Shown here: positions 10,179 to 21,493 of the stretch, one piece after another
Numbering within the stretch: the first letter of the stretch is position 1
Layout: each line of letters opens with the position of its first letter
Notes under the pieces: generated by a model
Told to the model about the DNA's origin: nothing
Database searches by the model: none
What the model saw: only the letters and a program-made list of their open reading frames with translations
NCBI GenBank assembly: GCA_001310455.1
Contig: BAXG01000004.1
Span: 144,606-208,605, forward strand
Length of the DNA stretch: 64,000 bases
Reading direction: 5' to 3'
Source: Photobacterium sp. JCM 19050
Lineage (GTDB): Bacteria > Pseudomonadota > Gammaproteobacteria > Enterobacterales > Vibrionaceae
Translations under genes and position numbers: made by a program

Positions 10179-11024
10179 ATGGAAACTGAACATCATGAAC
10201 AACCTGATGGCTGGCGCCTCAAGCAGAGCATCGATTTTGAAGGCCGAGAGGTTCGCTATGATATTGCGGGTGACGGTGAACCGCTTGTAATAGTACACGG
10301 TACGCCTTGGTCATCATTTAATCTTCGCCATTTAATTCGCAGATTGGCAGCCAAATACAAAGTCCATTACTTTGATCTGATGGGTTACGGCCAGTCCAGC
10401 AAGGAAGAAGGTGATGTATCCCTTGGAATCCAAAACCGGATTCTTGACCGGCTTCTCGATCATTGGGGCTTGGATAACTCACTGGCAATAGGCCATGATT
10501 TCGGCGGCGCGACTGTGCTCAGGACGCATTTACTGAACGGCTGCTCTTTCTCCAAACTGATTCTCATCGACCCGGTTGCTGTTTCACCCTGGGGTTCGCC
10601 GTTTTTCAAACATGTAAACCAGTACGAATCCGCATTTGCCGGCGTTCCGGATTATATCCACGATGCCATTGTCAGAGCTTACGTAAAAACTGCAGCATTT
10701 AAACCAATCGAACCCGACACCATGGACGGCATTGTCGCCCCTTGGACTGGCGAAAAAGGAAAAGCAGCATTTTACCGCCAGATCGCACAGTCGCATTCCG
10801 GTTATACGGAAGAGGTACAGCCACTGTACCCGACCATTTCAACCCCCACCCTGATACTCTGGGGCCGAGAAGATACTTGGATTCCTTTGGATAAAGCCCG
10901 CGAACTTCACAGCCTTATTCCTGGCTCGCAGCTAAAAGTGATTGATGGCACAGGACACCTGGTCATTGAAGAAAACCCGGATGCATTGCTTGGAGAGATA
11001 CTGACGTTTCTGCAGGACAAATAA
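10179..11024 (+). CDS. Alpha/beta-fold hydrolase with Asp nucleophile (haloalkane dehalogenase / epoxide hydrolase-like)
   Basis: 281 residues, intact. HGTPWSS (oxyanion side, about residue 41), GHDFGG at the nucleophile elbow with Asp instead of Ser, and a late VIDGTGHLVIEE His region complete a dehalogenase/epoxide-hydrolase type triad. ILWGREDTWIP supplies the usual acid strand. The Asp nucleophile argues against a simple esterase. It may share a response with the tetR/reductase pair just upstream (90 bp), but no direct evidence links them. Terminator directly after. Confidence 0.8.
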   Translation: METEHHEQPDGWRLKQSIDFEGREVRYDIAGDGEPLVIVHGTPWSSFNLRHLIRRLAAKYKVHYFDLMGYGQSSKEEGDVSLGIQNRILDRLLDHWGLDNSLAIGHDFGGATVLRTHLLNGCSFSKLILIDPVAVSPWGSPFFKHVNQYESAFAGVPDYIHDAIVRAYVKTAAFKPIEPDTMDGIVAPWTGEKGKAAFYRQIAQSHSGYTEEVQPLYPTISTPTLILWGREDTWIPLDKARELHSLIPGSQLKVIDGTGHLVIEENPDALLGEILTFLQDK

Positions 11025-11030
11025 GCAAAA

Positions 11031-11053
11031 ACGCCACCCGTGGCAGGTGGCGT
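11031..11053. terminator. Terminator between converging genes
   Basis: ACGCCACC-cgtggca-GGTGGCGT hairpin, 7 bp after the hydrolase stop and facing the end of the minus-strand TIM-barrel gene at 11072. Confidence 0.65.
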
Positions 11054-11071
11054 ATTCTATCCGCGTGACAC

Positions 11072-11963
11072 CTAAATCCGGTATCCTCTTTCCACCAGGT
11101 ATTCGCGGCTTCGGGTAATATCCGGGAGCGTGGTTGCGCAGTCCCGGGGGTCGCGTTCCTGCTCTATGGTGATCCAGCCTTCATAGCCAATCTGCTTGAG
11201 CGCGGCTTCTACACCGGCGTAATCAATATCCCCTTCACCGATTGGACGCATCACGCCATCCGCGCAGGCCTGCCAGAAACCGGTACGACGCTCTATGGCG
11301 TTTTCCAGTCGATCTTTGTGGATGTCCTTGAAGTGGACATATTCCAGCCGGAACGCATATTCCGCCAGACTATGCACGGGATCCATTCCAGCATAGTAAA
11401 GGTGGCCTGTATCCAGGCACAGACCCGCATCCTCTGCTGACACCTCTTCCAGCATCCGGTCAATTTCGTCTTTATATTCTATGTAGCCGCCGGCATGGGG
11501 ATGAACCACAGCCCGGATACCTTTTTCACGCGCAATCGTCGCTACCCAGCGAATGGTTTCCATCATATGCTGCCAGTGCGCTTCATCCAGCCTTGGTGCT
11601 TCATCCGGCAGCCCGGCATACTTGCTGCGCACGTCGTTCACGCTGTCTATGACCACCAGCCGATTGCACCTATGCTCTTTAGCACGGCACAAAGCTGGTA
11701 GGTTTTCACCAAAATATCCACCTGGCATTTCTTGTCCCACAGCGGTTCAAAGAGTGTACCGGCGACCACTTCCAGTCCGTTTTCTTTCAGCGCACCCGAC
11801 AACACTTCACCGTCAGTTGGCAGGAAACCATAAGGCCCCAGTTAAAGGCCGGAGAACCCGGCTGACGGGCTTCTTCCAGAACCGTTTGCCAGCGCGGGTT
11901 GTTGCCGTTTTTCGCAGATTCAACGCCCCAGCAGCAAGGCGCACAAGCGAGTTTGATTGCCAT
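11072..11963 (-). CDS. IolE/IolI-like sugar-phosphate isomerase/epimerase family protein (multiply broken)
   Basis: TIM-barrel protein of the xylose-isomerase-like family, a diverged paralogue of the iolE product at 3826. Shared landmarks: VVHPHAGGYIEYKDE, CLDTGHLYYAGMDP, VHFKDI, GEGDIDY and IEQERDP. The N-terminus MAIKLACAPCCWGVES starts at 11963 with GAGGG upstream. Between about 11690 and 11860 there are at least two frame changes plus an in-frame TAA where family sequence would predict GLELGP, so this one could be truly damaged. Probable role in inositol or ketose metabolism (inosose dehydratase, isomerase). Not resolvable further. Divergent from the thiolase operon. Confidence 0.7.
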
Positions 11964-12150
11964 GTCTTGTTCCCTCAAAGTTCATCGAAATTGCAGCCAG
12001 CGTAATGAACATCCGTGACTAAGGGCGTGACAAAGCGCACTTTCCTGCTTTGCATTTTTGCAAAGCGGCCTTGAATCCTTGGCTATATCACTTTGCCCTC
12101 AAGGCTCAATACACTGGTTCCAACGGAAACACATAATCAGGACATCTACC

Positions 12151-13360
<1,210 letters not shown>

Positions 13361-13369
13361 GGACGAGCT

Positions 13370-14022
13370 ATGTGTAAGTTAACCACCCGCGACGCCGTTG
13401 CAGCCAAACTTCACGACGGTATGACCATCATGATCGGCGGCTTTATGGCCAACGGTGCGCCTGAGGGGCTGATTGATATCCTGCTGGAAGAAGGCATTAA
13501 GGACATCACGCTGATTTCGACCGATACCGGCACGCCGACATCAGGCTCAGGCAGACTGATCGCTGAAAAACGCATCAAAAAGCTCTATGCCTCCCACGTT
13601 GGTACCAACCCGGAAACCGGCCGCCAGATGTGCAACGGTGAACTCGAAGTAGAACTGTGCCCGCAGGGAACGCTGGCAGAGCGTATCCGTGCCGGGGGCT
13701 CAGGCCTCGGTGGTGTGCTGACACCTACCGGCTTGGCACCATGGTCGCTGAAGGCAAGCAAGTTATCCAGATTGACGGGAAAGACTTCCTGCTGGAAAAA
13801 CCGCTTCGTGCTGACCTTGCCCTGATTCGCGGCTCCAAAGTTGACCGTCGCGGCAACGTGTTTTATGCCCGCACCACCCAGAATTTCAACCCGATGATGG
13901 CAACGGCGGCGGACCTCGTTATCGCAGAAGCTATCGAGTTGGTGGAAACCGGGGAAATCATGCCGGAAGCTGTGCACACACCGGGCATTTTTGTTGACCA
14001 CATTTACCAGAAAGGAGCCTGA
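13370..14022 (+). CDS. scoA: 3-oxoacid CoA-transferase, subunit A (frameshifted)
   Basis: Alpha subunit of an AtoD/ScoA-type acetoacetate:acyl-CoA transferase. [21 protein letters not shown] near the N-terminus, [13 protein letters not shown] and [18 protein letters not shown] are family-typical. Near 13735 one base is missing; the second half, starting [18 protein letters not shown], follows in the next frame. The repaired length of 217 residues equals the usual alpha subunit. Lies between the thiolase and the beta subunit. Confidence 0.9.
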
Positions 14023-14026
14023 TGCC

Positions 14027-14706
14027 ATGGCAGTTGAAATCAGCAAAGAGGGCATGCGCCGCAATATTGCCTGGCGTGTGGCACAGGAACTCAGTAATGG
14101 TGACGTGGTTAACCTCGGTATCGGTATGCCTACTCTGGTTGCCAACGAAGTCGACAAAGATGTAGAGCTTATCCTGCAATCGGAAAACGGCCTGCTCGGT
14201 ATCGACGGACTGGCAGATGAAACTAACCTGGACCCGGACTGCGTGAACGCCGGCGGCCAACCGATTACCGCCGTCAACGGCTGCTGCTATTTCAGCAGTG
14301 CCGACTCTTTCACCATTATCCGCGGCGGTCATGTTGATGTAACGGTTCTCGGTGCGCTGCAAGTGGACGAGAATGGCAACCTTGCCAACTGGATTATCCC
14401 GGGCAAACTGGTACCGGGTATGGGCGGCGCCATGGATCTGGTGGTGGGTGCGAAGAAAGTCATCGTGGCGATGGAGCACACGGCCAAAGGCAATGCCAAA
14501 CTCCTTAAAGCCTGTACCTGCCGCTCACCGCAGTCGGCCAGGTGGACATGATCATTACCGAAATGGGTGTGTTTGAAATCCGCGAGGAAGGCATGGTGAT
14601 GACGGAGATCGCACCGGGCTTCACACTTGAAGACGTTCAGGCAGCCACTGAGGCCAAAATCACCGTAGCTGACGATCTGAAACCGCTGGTACAGCCTTAT
14701 CAGTAA
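14027..14706 (+). CDS. scoB: 3-oxoacid CoA-transferase, subunit B (frameshifted)
   Basis: Beta subunit. Start MAVEISKEGMRRNIAWRVAQ at 14027 with AAAGGAG upstream. NLGIGMPTLVANEV, then SENGLLGI with the catalytic glutamate. PGKLVPGMGGAMDLV follows. A missing base near 14522 shifts the frame, and the rest (DMIITEMGVFEI ... KPLVQPYQ) reads on to TAA 14704-14706, giving 226 residues. Last gene of the thiolase-scoA-scoB operon. Confidence 0.9.
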
Positions 14707-14732
14707 GCTGCTTCAACAGCTAAATATAGTAA

Positions 14733-14755
14733 GCCGGGCTCCTGTCCCGGCGTTT
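14733..14755 (+). terminator. Probable terminator after scoB
   Basis: GCCGGG-ctcctgt-CCCGGC followed by gtttt, 26 bp after the scoB stop. Short T-run, so moderate. Confidence 0.55.
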
Positions 14756-14774
14756 TCACGCTTTCGGGTTTCTT

Positions 14775-15287
14775 TTACACCAGTGGTTTATAAAAGATAA
14801 CTGTCGGGTCATATCCACTCCCGTACTCGTTCAGTGCGAAGTCAGGGATTTTCCCTGCTTCTACAAAACCAAGTTTCCTGTATAGCGCAGACGCCGGATC
14901 GCCTTCCCGGGTATCGAGCAGCAAAAGTCTCAGCCCCAGGTTGCGGGCTTCCAGCTCAACCCTCGCCATCAGACGGGTTCCAATACCCGCGCCCCGGCAG
15001 CTCTTATGTACCAGCAGTTTCTCTACTTCCGCTCTGTGGTTGCCATTGGGCTTGGAAACCGGTGCAAGCTGCACCGTCCCCACCACCTTTTCACCCAAAA
15101 GTGCGATGAACAACGCCTTTTCTCCCTTTTCTAACTGGTGCTCTACATCCAGCCAATATTGCAGCGACTCATTGGGGGACAGCGGGGCTAGGTAGCCAAC
15201 TGACGCTCCGTTATCCACGCTGTCTTTAAGAAGAGAAACTAACCCGACTGTATGGGCGTTTATTGTATTCAACAGCACAATATCCAT
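14775..15287 (-). CDS. GNAT-family N-acetyltransferase next to ureD
   Basis: 170 residues, intact. Acetyl-CoA binding motif VHKSCRGAGIGTRLMARVE (about residues 93-111), then LDTREGDPASALYRKLGFVEAG. It follows ureD by 13 bp on the same strand. A GNAT gene embedded in urease operons is known from Pseudomonas. Substrate unknown. Confidence 0.82.
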   Translation of the reverse strand: MDIVLLNTINAHTVGLVSLLKDSVDNGASVGYLAPLSPNESLQYWLDVEHQLEKGEKALFIALLGEKVVGTVQLAPVSKPNGNHRAEVEKLLVHKSCRGAGIGTRLMARVELEARNLGLRLLLLDTREGDPASALYRKLGFVEAGKIPDFALNEYGSGYDPTVIFYKPLV

Positions 15288-15300
15288 TGCACCTCCCCTC

Positions 15301-16170
15301 TTAGGTCTTCCATATCCGAGGCTCTATGGGCACGACGCCAAACCAGTGCTCACGCGCCATTTGCCAGAACCGGGTAAACATAGCCAGCAGTGGCTCCGTA
15401 CCGGTTGCCAACGCCCGGATCACCAGTAAGCCATCAACATACGTTGCACCTGCGATCACCCCCCGGTTATTCAACGAAACATCATTCTCAAGCAGCCATT
15501 GTTGAACCGGCTCCAACAGTGGCTCGCTATCTCCGGCAATTATCATTGTGGCTGTCATTGGGAATTCCCGCAGACTGGCGGCCCGTTCGGTTTCAGTGGC
15601 ACCTTTCACCCGGAGCTGTTCAGCCAGAACCAATTCGCCATCGACATAAACCCGAGTTGCGCCGGAAGCCTGCCCTGACGGAAAACTTTCCCCTATTGCC
15701 GGGCGGCCAAAACAGTGCATTTCCCAACCAACAAAGCGCGAACCCTCTGCCAGGTAAATATCCGTTTCGAAACGGGCGTTGGCTTCAGGAAAAAGGATGT
15801 TTTCCTGAGGAAGCCATTCAAGCAGGCTACCGGAAGCAACGTTAAAACGTTGGGATTGTGTCGCCAACGCACCGGCTGAGCGGTAAAACTTGGTGGCCCC
15901 CGGCGTGGTAACCAAAGCGTGAGCCCCGGGTTCGGTAGCAACTGAAATGTCCAGCCGGTCCCCACCGACAACACCGCCGGGAGGGTGCAGCAGGTAGGTA
16001 TGGCAAGCCTTTCCTTCCGGGTACAGGGGTCTTTGCACAGCCAGCGGCCCCTCCTGCTTTCGGTCCCGGAGCACTGTCTTATCACCCCTGTCAGAAAAAC
16101 CAAGATGCAACCGGGCTAACCATCCCTCGGCTTCCGGTACATCTATTTCCCCACACAAACTAGCCGTCAT
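15301..16170 (-). CDS. ureD: Urease accessory protein UreD
   Basis: 289 residues, intact. LLHPPGGVVGGDRL and TTPGATKFYRSAG are the UreD/UreH signatures. UreD scaffolds assembly of the urease nickel centre with UreF and UreG. Unusual context: no ureA, ureB, ureC, ureE, ureF or ureG is found on either side in this window, only the GNAT downstream. The urea transporter lies 6 kb away on the same strand, and a dispersed repeat sits just upstream of the gene. Confidence 0.92.
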   Translation of the reverse strand: MTASLCGEIDVPEAEGWLARLHLGFSDRGDKTVLRDRKQEGPLAVQRPLYPEGKACHTYLLHPPGGVVGGDRLDISVATEPGAHALVTTPGATKFYRSAGALATQSQRFNVASGSLLEWLPQENILFPEANARFETDIYLAEGSRFVGWEMHCFGRPAIGESFPSGQASGATRVYVDGELVLAEQLRVKGATETERAASLREFPMTATMIIAGDSEPLLEPVQQWLLENDVSLNNRGVIAGATYVDGLLVIRALATGTEPLLAMFTRFWQMAREHWFGVVPIEPRIWKT

Positions 16171-16415
16171 ATCCCCTCACCTTTTTTCTTGGATAACAAG
16201 TTATAAGCAATACTTGCACCAACCTTCACCCATCCAGCCTTAACCATAACCTAATGATTTTTCTTCATTACATGGCGACATATGCATCCGGCGTTTCAGG
16301 TTTTGCACCAACTCCCCCATGTAATGCGCTTTAACAGTGCAAATATCCCCGGTGAGCAAAACTCTTTTGTCGCTGACAGCAAAAAGGCAGCCCGGGAGTG
16401 TGGCGTAAAATACAA

Positions 16416-16455
16416 ATATACCCAAACCACCTCAAGGTGCAGTTTTCAGCGAGAG
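16416..16455 (+). repeat. Dispersed repeat, copy 1
   Basis: 40 bp matching 39 of 40 bases with 63961-64000 at the right window edge. Contains the near-palindrome CACCTCAAGGTG. The copy at the edge is cut off, so the true repeat is probably longer and may include the hairpin at 16478-16517. Confidence 0.85.
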
Positions 16456-16477
16456 TTGATTGGCTGTCAGTCAAGGC

Positions 16478-16517
16478 GCTGTTTTGACGATCTAGTGGCG
16501 CTAAATCAAAAAACAGC
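16478..16517. repeat. Hairpin adjoining dispersed repeat
   Basis: GCTGTTTTGA (16478-16487) pairs with TCAAAAAACAGC (16506-16517), allowing a bulge. Ends 21 bp before the enoyl-CoA hydratase start, so it probably lies in the leader RNA or marks the end of a MITE/REP-like element. Confidence 0.45.
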
Positions 16518-16538
16518 AATGCAGAATGGGAGCCACAT

Positions 16539-17332
16539 ATGAGTGAACTGATTCAATCCAGCCTGGCAGAATCCGGCGTATTACACCTGACGTTGAACAG
16601 CCCCAACGCAGGAATGCGTTGTCCGAAAACATGATTGTGACCTTGCACAATGCCCTGCAAAATGCGTCAGAATCCCAAAAGGTCAAAGTCATCGTCTTAC
16701 GCGCCAACGGCCCTGCATTCAGTGCCGGCCATGACCTTAAGGAAATAACAGCAGCCAGACAGGCATCAGATGGCGGGCGGGCTTTTTTTACCGCATTGAT
16801 GGAAAAATGCTCAGCCATGATGATGTCCATCGTCAATAACCCCAAGCCGGTCATTGCTGAAATAGACGGCATTGCAACCGCCGCAGGGTGCCAATTGGTA
16901 GCAAGTTGCGATCTTGCGTACGCATCTGATACGTCCAGGTTTGCTACACCCGGTGTCAATATCGGCCTGTTCTGTTCAACTCCGATGGTGGCCCTGTCCC
17001 GAAACGTGTCCAACAAACACGCAATGGAAATGCTGCTTACCGGTGATGTGTTTTCTGCAACAGATGCTGAGAGGATTGGCCTGATAAACCGGGTAATTGA
17101 CAGTGAATCCCTTCAGGAATTTACCCAGACTGTGGCCTCAATAATTGCTGAGAAGTCTTCACTGACGCTGGCGACCGGCAAAAAAGCGTTTTACCACCAG
17201 CGCGAAATGACACTTGAATCGGCATACCGTTACGCCAGTGAAGTTATGGTCAGTAATATGCTTGCGAAAGACGGGGAGGAAGGTATCCGAGCTTTCGTCG
17301 AAAAGCGGGCTCCTGTCTGGACAAATAAGTAA
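16539..17332 (+). CDS. Enoyl-CoA hydratase/isomerase family protein (frameshifted)
   Basis: Crotonase-fold protein. Start MSELIQSSLAESGVLHLTLN at 16539. A base is missing near 16611, where the family would read SPNARNALSENM. FSAGHDLKE provides the first oxyanion-hole strand, and AEIDGIATAAGCQLVASCDLAYA the second. The repaired protein is 264 residues. It ends 8 bp before an acyl-CoA ligase, so the two likely act together on a short- or medium-chain acid. Confidence 0.85.
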
Positions 17333-17340
17333 GGCGGGTT

Positions 17341-18989
17341 ATGACAAATCCATACAACTCCGGCCTGGACAGGAACCCTGCTAACTTCCAACCACTGACC
17401 CGTTGGGATTTCTTGAACGGGCAGCATCCAATTTTCCAGAGCACACTGCTATTGTGCATGGCCAGCAACGATGGAACTACCAGCAGTTTTACGACCGCAG
17501 CAGGCAGTTGGCTTCCCAGTTACACCATCAGGGGATCGGCAGGGGTGATACGGTTTCAGCAATGTTGGCAAACACCCCGGCGATGTTGGAGTGTCACTAC
17601 GGTGTGCCAATGTCCGGTGCTGTCCTGCACTCCATCAACACCCGGCTTGATGCAACCACCATTGCCTACCAACTAGACCATGCTGAAACAAAAGTTCTGG
17701 TTGTAGATGCTGAATTTCTGGAAGTGGCCCAAGAGGCCCTGACGCAGGCCAATGCTGATCCCAAACTGCTGCTTTACTGCGACCCTGAGTGGAAAGGTTT
17801 CAAACCGGGAGCAGCGTTACCAGCGGGATACGAGGACTACAACGCTTTCGTTGAGCTCGGACAAAAGGATTTTAACTGGTTGCAACCCGTGGACGAATGG
17901 GATGCCATATCCATCAACTACACCTCCGGTACCACTGGTAACCCTAAAGGCGTGGTTTGCCATCATCGGGGAGCCTACCTTTTGGCACTCGGGAATGTTT
18001 TCACCGCGGATATGCCCAAACATTCGGTTTATCTGTGGACCCTGCCGATGTTTCACTGCAATGGCTGGTGCTTTCCCTGGACGATATCGGCAATTTACGG
18101 CACCCATATTTGTCTTCGCCAGGTACGCCCGGAACCGGTATGGGCAGCCCTGAATGAACACAATGTCACCCTGCTTTGTGGTGCCCCCGTCGTCATGGAT
18201 ATTATTCTTTCGGTTTGCGAGGAAAACGCCGACATTCCCACCCCCTCACTTGCCCATAGGGTGGAGTTTTTTACTGCCGCCGCCCCGCCACCGGAAAGAA
18301 CATTGGCAAGAATGAAGAATGCCGGGTTTAACGTCACCCACTTGTATGGGCTTGCTGAAGTATATGGCCCTGCCGTCGTCAACGAATGGCACCGGGAATG
18401 GGATACACTCCCGGCAGGGGAACAGGCGGCACTGAAAGCCCGGCAAGGTGTACGTTACCTTCCGCTGGAGTCTCTCGACGTACTTGATCCGTCAACAATG
18501 AAGCCGGTTCCTTGTGACGGTACAACGTTGGGGGAAGTGATGTTCCGTGGCAATGTGGTTATGAAGGGGTATTTCAAAAACCCTCAGGCAACAGAGGAGG
18601 CATTCAAAGACGGCTGGTTTCATTCCGGTGACCTGGCTGTAAAGCATCCCGACGGCTATATCCAGCTTAAAGACCGTTCAAAAGACATCATTATATCCGG
18701 CGGTGAAAACATCTCCTCTATCGAGATTGAAGAGGTGCTTTACAAACACCCGGCTGTCGCAGTGGTTGCCGTTGTCGCAATCCCGGATGACAAGTGGGGG
18801 GAGGCTCCTATTGCATTCGTGGAATGCCACAACGACAAAACTGCCTCGGCAGAAGAGCTGCGCTCATGGTGCCGCGAAAACCTGGCTGGATTCAAAGTAC
18901 CCAAGCATTTTGTTTTTACCCAAATTCCGAGGACACCAACCGGAAAAATCCAGAAATACCAGTTAAGAGTGCAGTTGAAAAAACAGTAA
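17341..18989 (+). CDS. AMP-dependent acyl-CoA synthetase (frameshifted near N-terminus)
   Basis: Acyl-activating enzyme (ANL superfamily). MTNPYNSGLDRNPANFQPLT begins at 17341. A C-run near 17400 has lost a base and the protein resumes at GFLERAASNFPEHTAIV. Motifs: YTSGTTGNPKGVV (P-loop), LYGLAEVYGP, the hinge region GYIQLKDRSKDIIISGGENIS, and terminal PRTPTGKIQKYQLR with the catalytic Lys. 549 residues after repair. Resembles the medium-chain/DmdB-like group of ligases, so substrate could be a short or methylated acid; undetermined. Follows the enoyl-CoA hydratase by 8 bp. Confidence 0.87.
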
Positions 18990-19081
18990 CGCCGCCTAAT
19001 CACAGGGTTGAAACAGGTCACCCACATAAGAATCTGCGAAGATAGCCAAATAACATTATTCTTTATTGACCGAATATCCAC

Positions 19082-20228
19082 ATGTCAGGGAACGAACAAC
19101 GCAGACTGGGTAAAGGGCTGGCATCATCTCTGTTCGTCTGTGCCGCTGCCAGTGCTTTGCTGGTGGCAGCTTTGCAATGGCTGGACTCATTTAAAGAGCA
19201 AGCATGGCGAACCATGCTGGACAGAGAGACGACCCACTTTGCGTCAGTCATTTCAGAACGGACAGAAACGTTAGAAACGCTTTATAGACGCGAACTGGCA
19301 AAAGTTATTACCTATCAGGATCACGCCAAGGCGTGGGTTATATTTACCATAATCCGCTTGCCGATCTCTTCGTCGTGTACGGAGATGATGGCTTGATTTT
19401 TCCGATGTCAGACAGGCTGATCCCGGTAGACCAAATTCAACTGGCAAAAGATACCCTGGCAACTGTAAGGCAACTTCACCAGCAACTGACCAAAGATACC
19501 TCCATCACTCTGTGGCAGCCGGTTACCACCAGCAATGGCGCGTCATACCTGCTTTGCTGGCGGGAAAACAGCCTCACACAGTGTGCGCTTGGTAAAGCCG
19601 GGGAGATATATGGGTGGCTCTGGCAACAGCCGTTCCTCCTTGAAAACCGAAACCGGTTTTCGATTCAGGATGCCTTTGGCCGCAACCTTGTGCCCGGTAT
19701 CCGGGGCTACAATGCCTCATCAATCGAAACCATTCCCGGACTTACAATTTCGGCCTCTACAGCGGTATTCCCATTGCCGAGAACGCTTTATTCCCCGTGG
19801 CTGTATCTTGTTCCCCTTACCTTTTTCCTGAGTGCTTGGATAATTAAAAACATGCCAACACGTCCACACAGGGGTTCATTCCGGTCAGAGGATGAATCCG
19901 GCTTTTTCATGGCAGATTTACATATATCCCCACAAGCCATGCGCGCCTACCGTAACGGCAACACAATTGAACTGACACGGCGCGAATTACAGATCCTCGC
20001 CTTGCTGTATGAAAAGCCGGGCATGTTGTCAGCCGGGACGAACTCTATGACATTTGCTGGGGGCGAAACCACATTCCTACCAGCCGGGCTCTGGATCAAT
20101 ACATCGCTTCCCTGCGTAAAAAAGTGGAGCGGGAACCGGCAGAACCCGAGATCATCAAAACTGTTCGCGGTGCCGGGTACCGGTTTGACCAGATCCCTCA
20201 CTCCACGGCTGCCCTGACACAAAACTGA
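19082..20228 (+). CDS. Membrane-bound one-component regulator with C-terminal OmpR-type winged helix (frameshifted)
   Basis: Domain order is unusual. N-terminal TM about residues 12-34 (LASSLFVCAAASALLVAAL), a periplasmic sensor of roughly 200 residues (not recognised), a second TM (LYLVPLTFFLSAWII, near 245), then a cytoplasmic winged helix. The DNA-binding part is visible as ELTRRELQILALLYEKPGM, then after a break near 20030 SRDELYDICWGRN, LDQYIASLRKKVE and IIKTVRGAGYRFDQ. Another frame change is near 19340. Repair gives about 382 residues, ending at TGA 20226-20228. This is the reverse of ToxR/CadC, where the winged helix is N-terminal. Immediate neighbour downstream is a Tat-exported protein. 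The target is unknown. Confidence 0.75.
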
Positions 20229-20333
20229 CGTTAATCTCAGGATAGTCTTACCCATTTCTTACCCACACCTCACCCGCAGGATGGCAGTTCATCCAGCTTT
20301 AATTCTGGATATATCAAAAACGGAGAACAAGAA

Positions 20334-21491
20334 ATGCGAAAGCTATCCCGGCGACATGCCCTCCAGACTGTTGCGGGGCTGGGTCTGACACTTCCTTGCG
20401 CGGCAGCACTGGCGCAACCACAAACCCCGAGAGAAACAAAAAATTTCACTACAACGTTGACCGGGTTAGTCGCCTCTTCCGGTGTCGATATTGAACGGGT
20501 GGAAACGTTTGAGCTGGTGCCTGCCGATCGACCTTGGCAAAAGAACCTTGGGCACATTGCCAAAGGGCAACATGTTACCTTTTTGCTGAACGGGAAATGG
20601 TGGATGTCAAAGGAAGCCGGGTTATGGGTTGAGCCGGGGCTCGCTTTCTTCGCCAAGGTGGGCAACAGCCCTATTTATAACCCCATGCGAAATACCGGCA
20701 CTTATACCGCGCCAGAGGGTGGCATGCTGTCTATTGCCAGGGGAACCGGGGACTTTATCAACGAGCAGGGCGAACTCTTCCCAACCATGGAAACCTACCT
20801 TGCTGAAGAGGGGCATATAGAGGGGGTCGCTATCTTCTGGAAAGGCGAGGTACTTGACGGCCTGTACCGGATATCATCCCAAGGTGATGCAGGGGGAGCA
20901 CTGGCGTCGGAGATTAACCGACTGAACGAAACCGAAACACTCCCGCCCGGATGGCACAACCACTACCTGTTCGGTGACGGGGGTATCTTTACCCAACCGG
21001 AATCCGGCCATATTTGCTGCAATACCCACAAGAATGTCGGCATTCTCCAATACCCACTGTCTCTGCCGCTTAAAGAGCAGACGAAGCTCCACTGGAAATG
21101 GACTGCAGAAAAACTGCCGTCCGACGTTGCCGAGGATGCCCTGATTACTCATGACTATCTCTCCATCGCAGTGGAGTTTGATGACGGGCAGGACATTACC
21201 TACATGTGGAGCAGCGAGCTGCCTATTGGCAAAGTATTTCGCTGCCCTATCCCGATGTGGAATCCCATTGAGACGCATGTCGTGCAGCGCAATGATCCGG
21301 CATTGATCGGGAAGGAGCTGACTGAAGAGCGGGACCTCTTTGCTGACTACCACGCCCACATTGGCGGGCCCGCCCAAAATATCACCCGGATTTGGCTTAT
21401 CGCCAATACCGTATTTATGCGGCAAAACGGGAAATGTTGTTACCGTGATATCGAAATTGAACAAGATAGAAAACGAACCAGGGTACTGTAG
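20334..21491 (+). CDS. Tat-exported protein, C-terminus DUF3047-like
   Basis: 385 residues, intact. Twin-arginine signal: MRKLSRRHALQTVAGLGLTL with hydrophobic core and ALA cleavage, so it is exported folded. N-terminal half unrecognised. The C-terminal half (LHWKWTAEKLPS, DDGQDITYMWSS, ETHVVQRND, ADYHAHIGGPAQNITRIWLI) resembles DUF3047 as I recall it; not checked. Export by Tat suggests a cofactor or rapid folding. ATG 20334 has GGAGA upstream. Follows the membrane regulator by 105 bp and converges on the sigma factor gene, with 2 bp between stop codons. Confidence 0.7.
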   Translation: MRKLSRRHALQTVAGLGLTLPCAAALAQPQTPRETKNFTTTLTGLVASSGVDIERVETFELVPADRPWQKNLGHIAKGQHVTFLLNGKWWMSKEAGLWVEPGLAFFAKVGNSPIYNPMRNTGTYTAPEGGMLSIARGTGDFINEQGELFPTMETYLAEEGHIEGVAIFWKGEVLDGLYRISSQGDAGGALASEINRLNETETLPPGWHNHYLFGDGGIFTQPESGHICCNTHKNVGILQYPLSLPLKEQTKLHWKWTAEKLPSDVAEDALITHDYLSIAVEFDDGQDITYMWSSELPIGKVFRCPIPMWNPIETHVVQRNDPALIGKELTEERDLFADYHAHIGGPAQNITRIWLIANTVFMRQNGKCCYRDIEIEQDRKRTRVL

Positions 21492-21493
21492 GC

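Larger units (their letters stand above)
16171..16538. other. Gene-free region between ureD and enoyl-CoA hydratase
   Basis: About 370 bp. It would hold the ureD promoter on the minus strand. The right third is a repeat (16416-16455) followed by a hairpin (16478-16517) reaching almost to the ATG at 16539. Short ORFs here show no ribosome site or homology. Confidence 0.5.

Noticed and set aside
13370..14022. Programmed ribosomal frameshifting in scoA and similar genes
   Set aside because: Breaks are too many, lack a common slippery heptamer, and occur at differing places in unrelated genes.
16171..16542. Small ORFs over the repeat region upstream of the enoyl-CoA hydratase
   Set aside because: They run through the dispersed repeat and hairpin, without ribosome sites or recognisable protein features.
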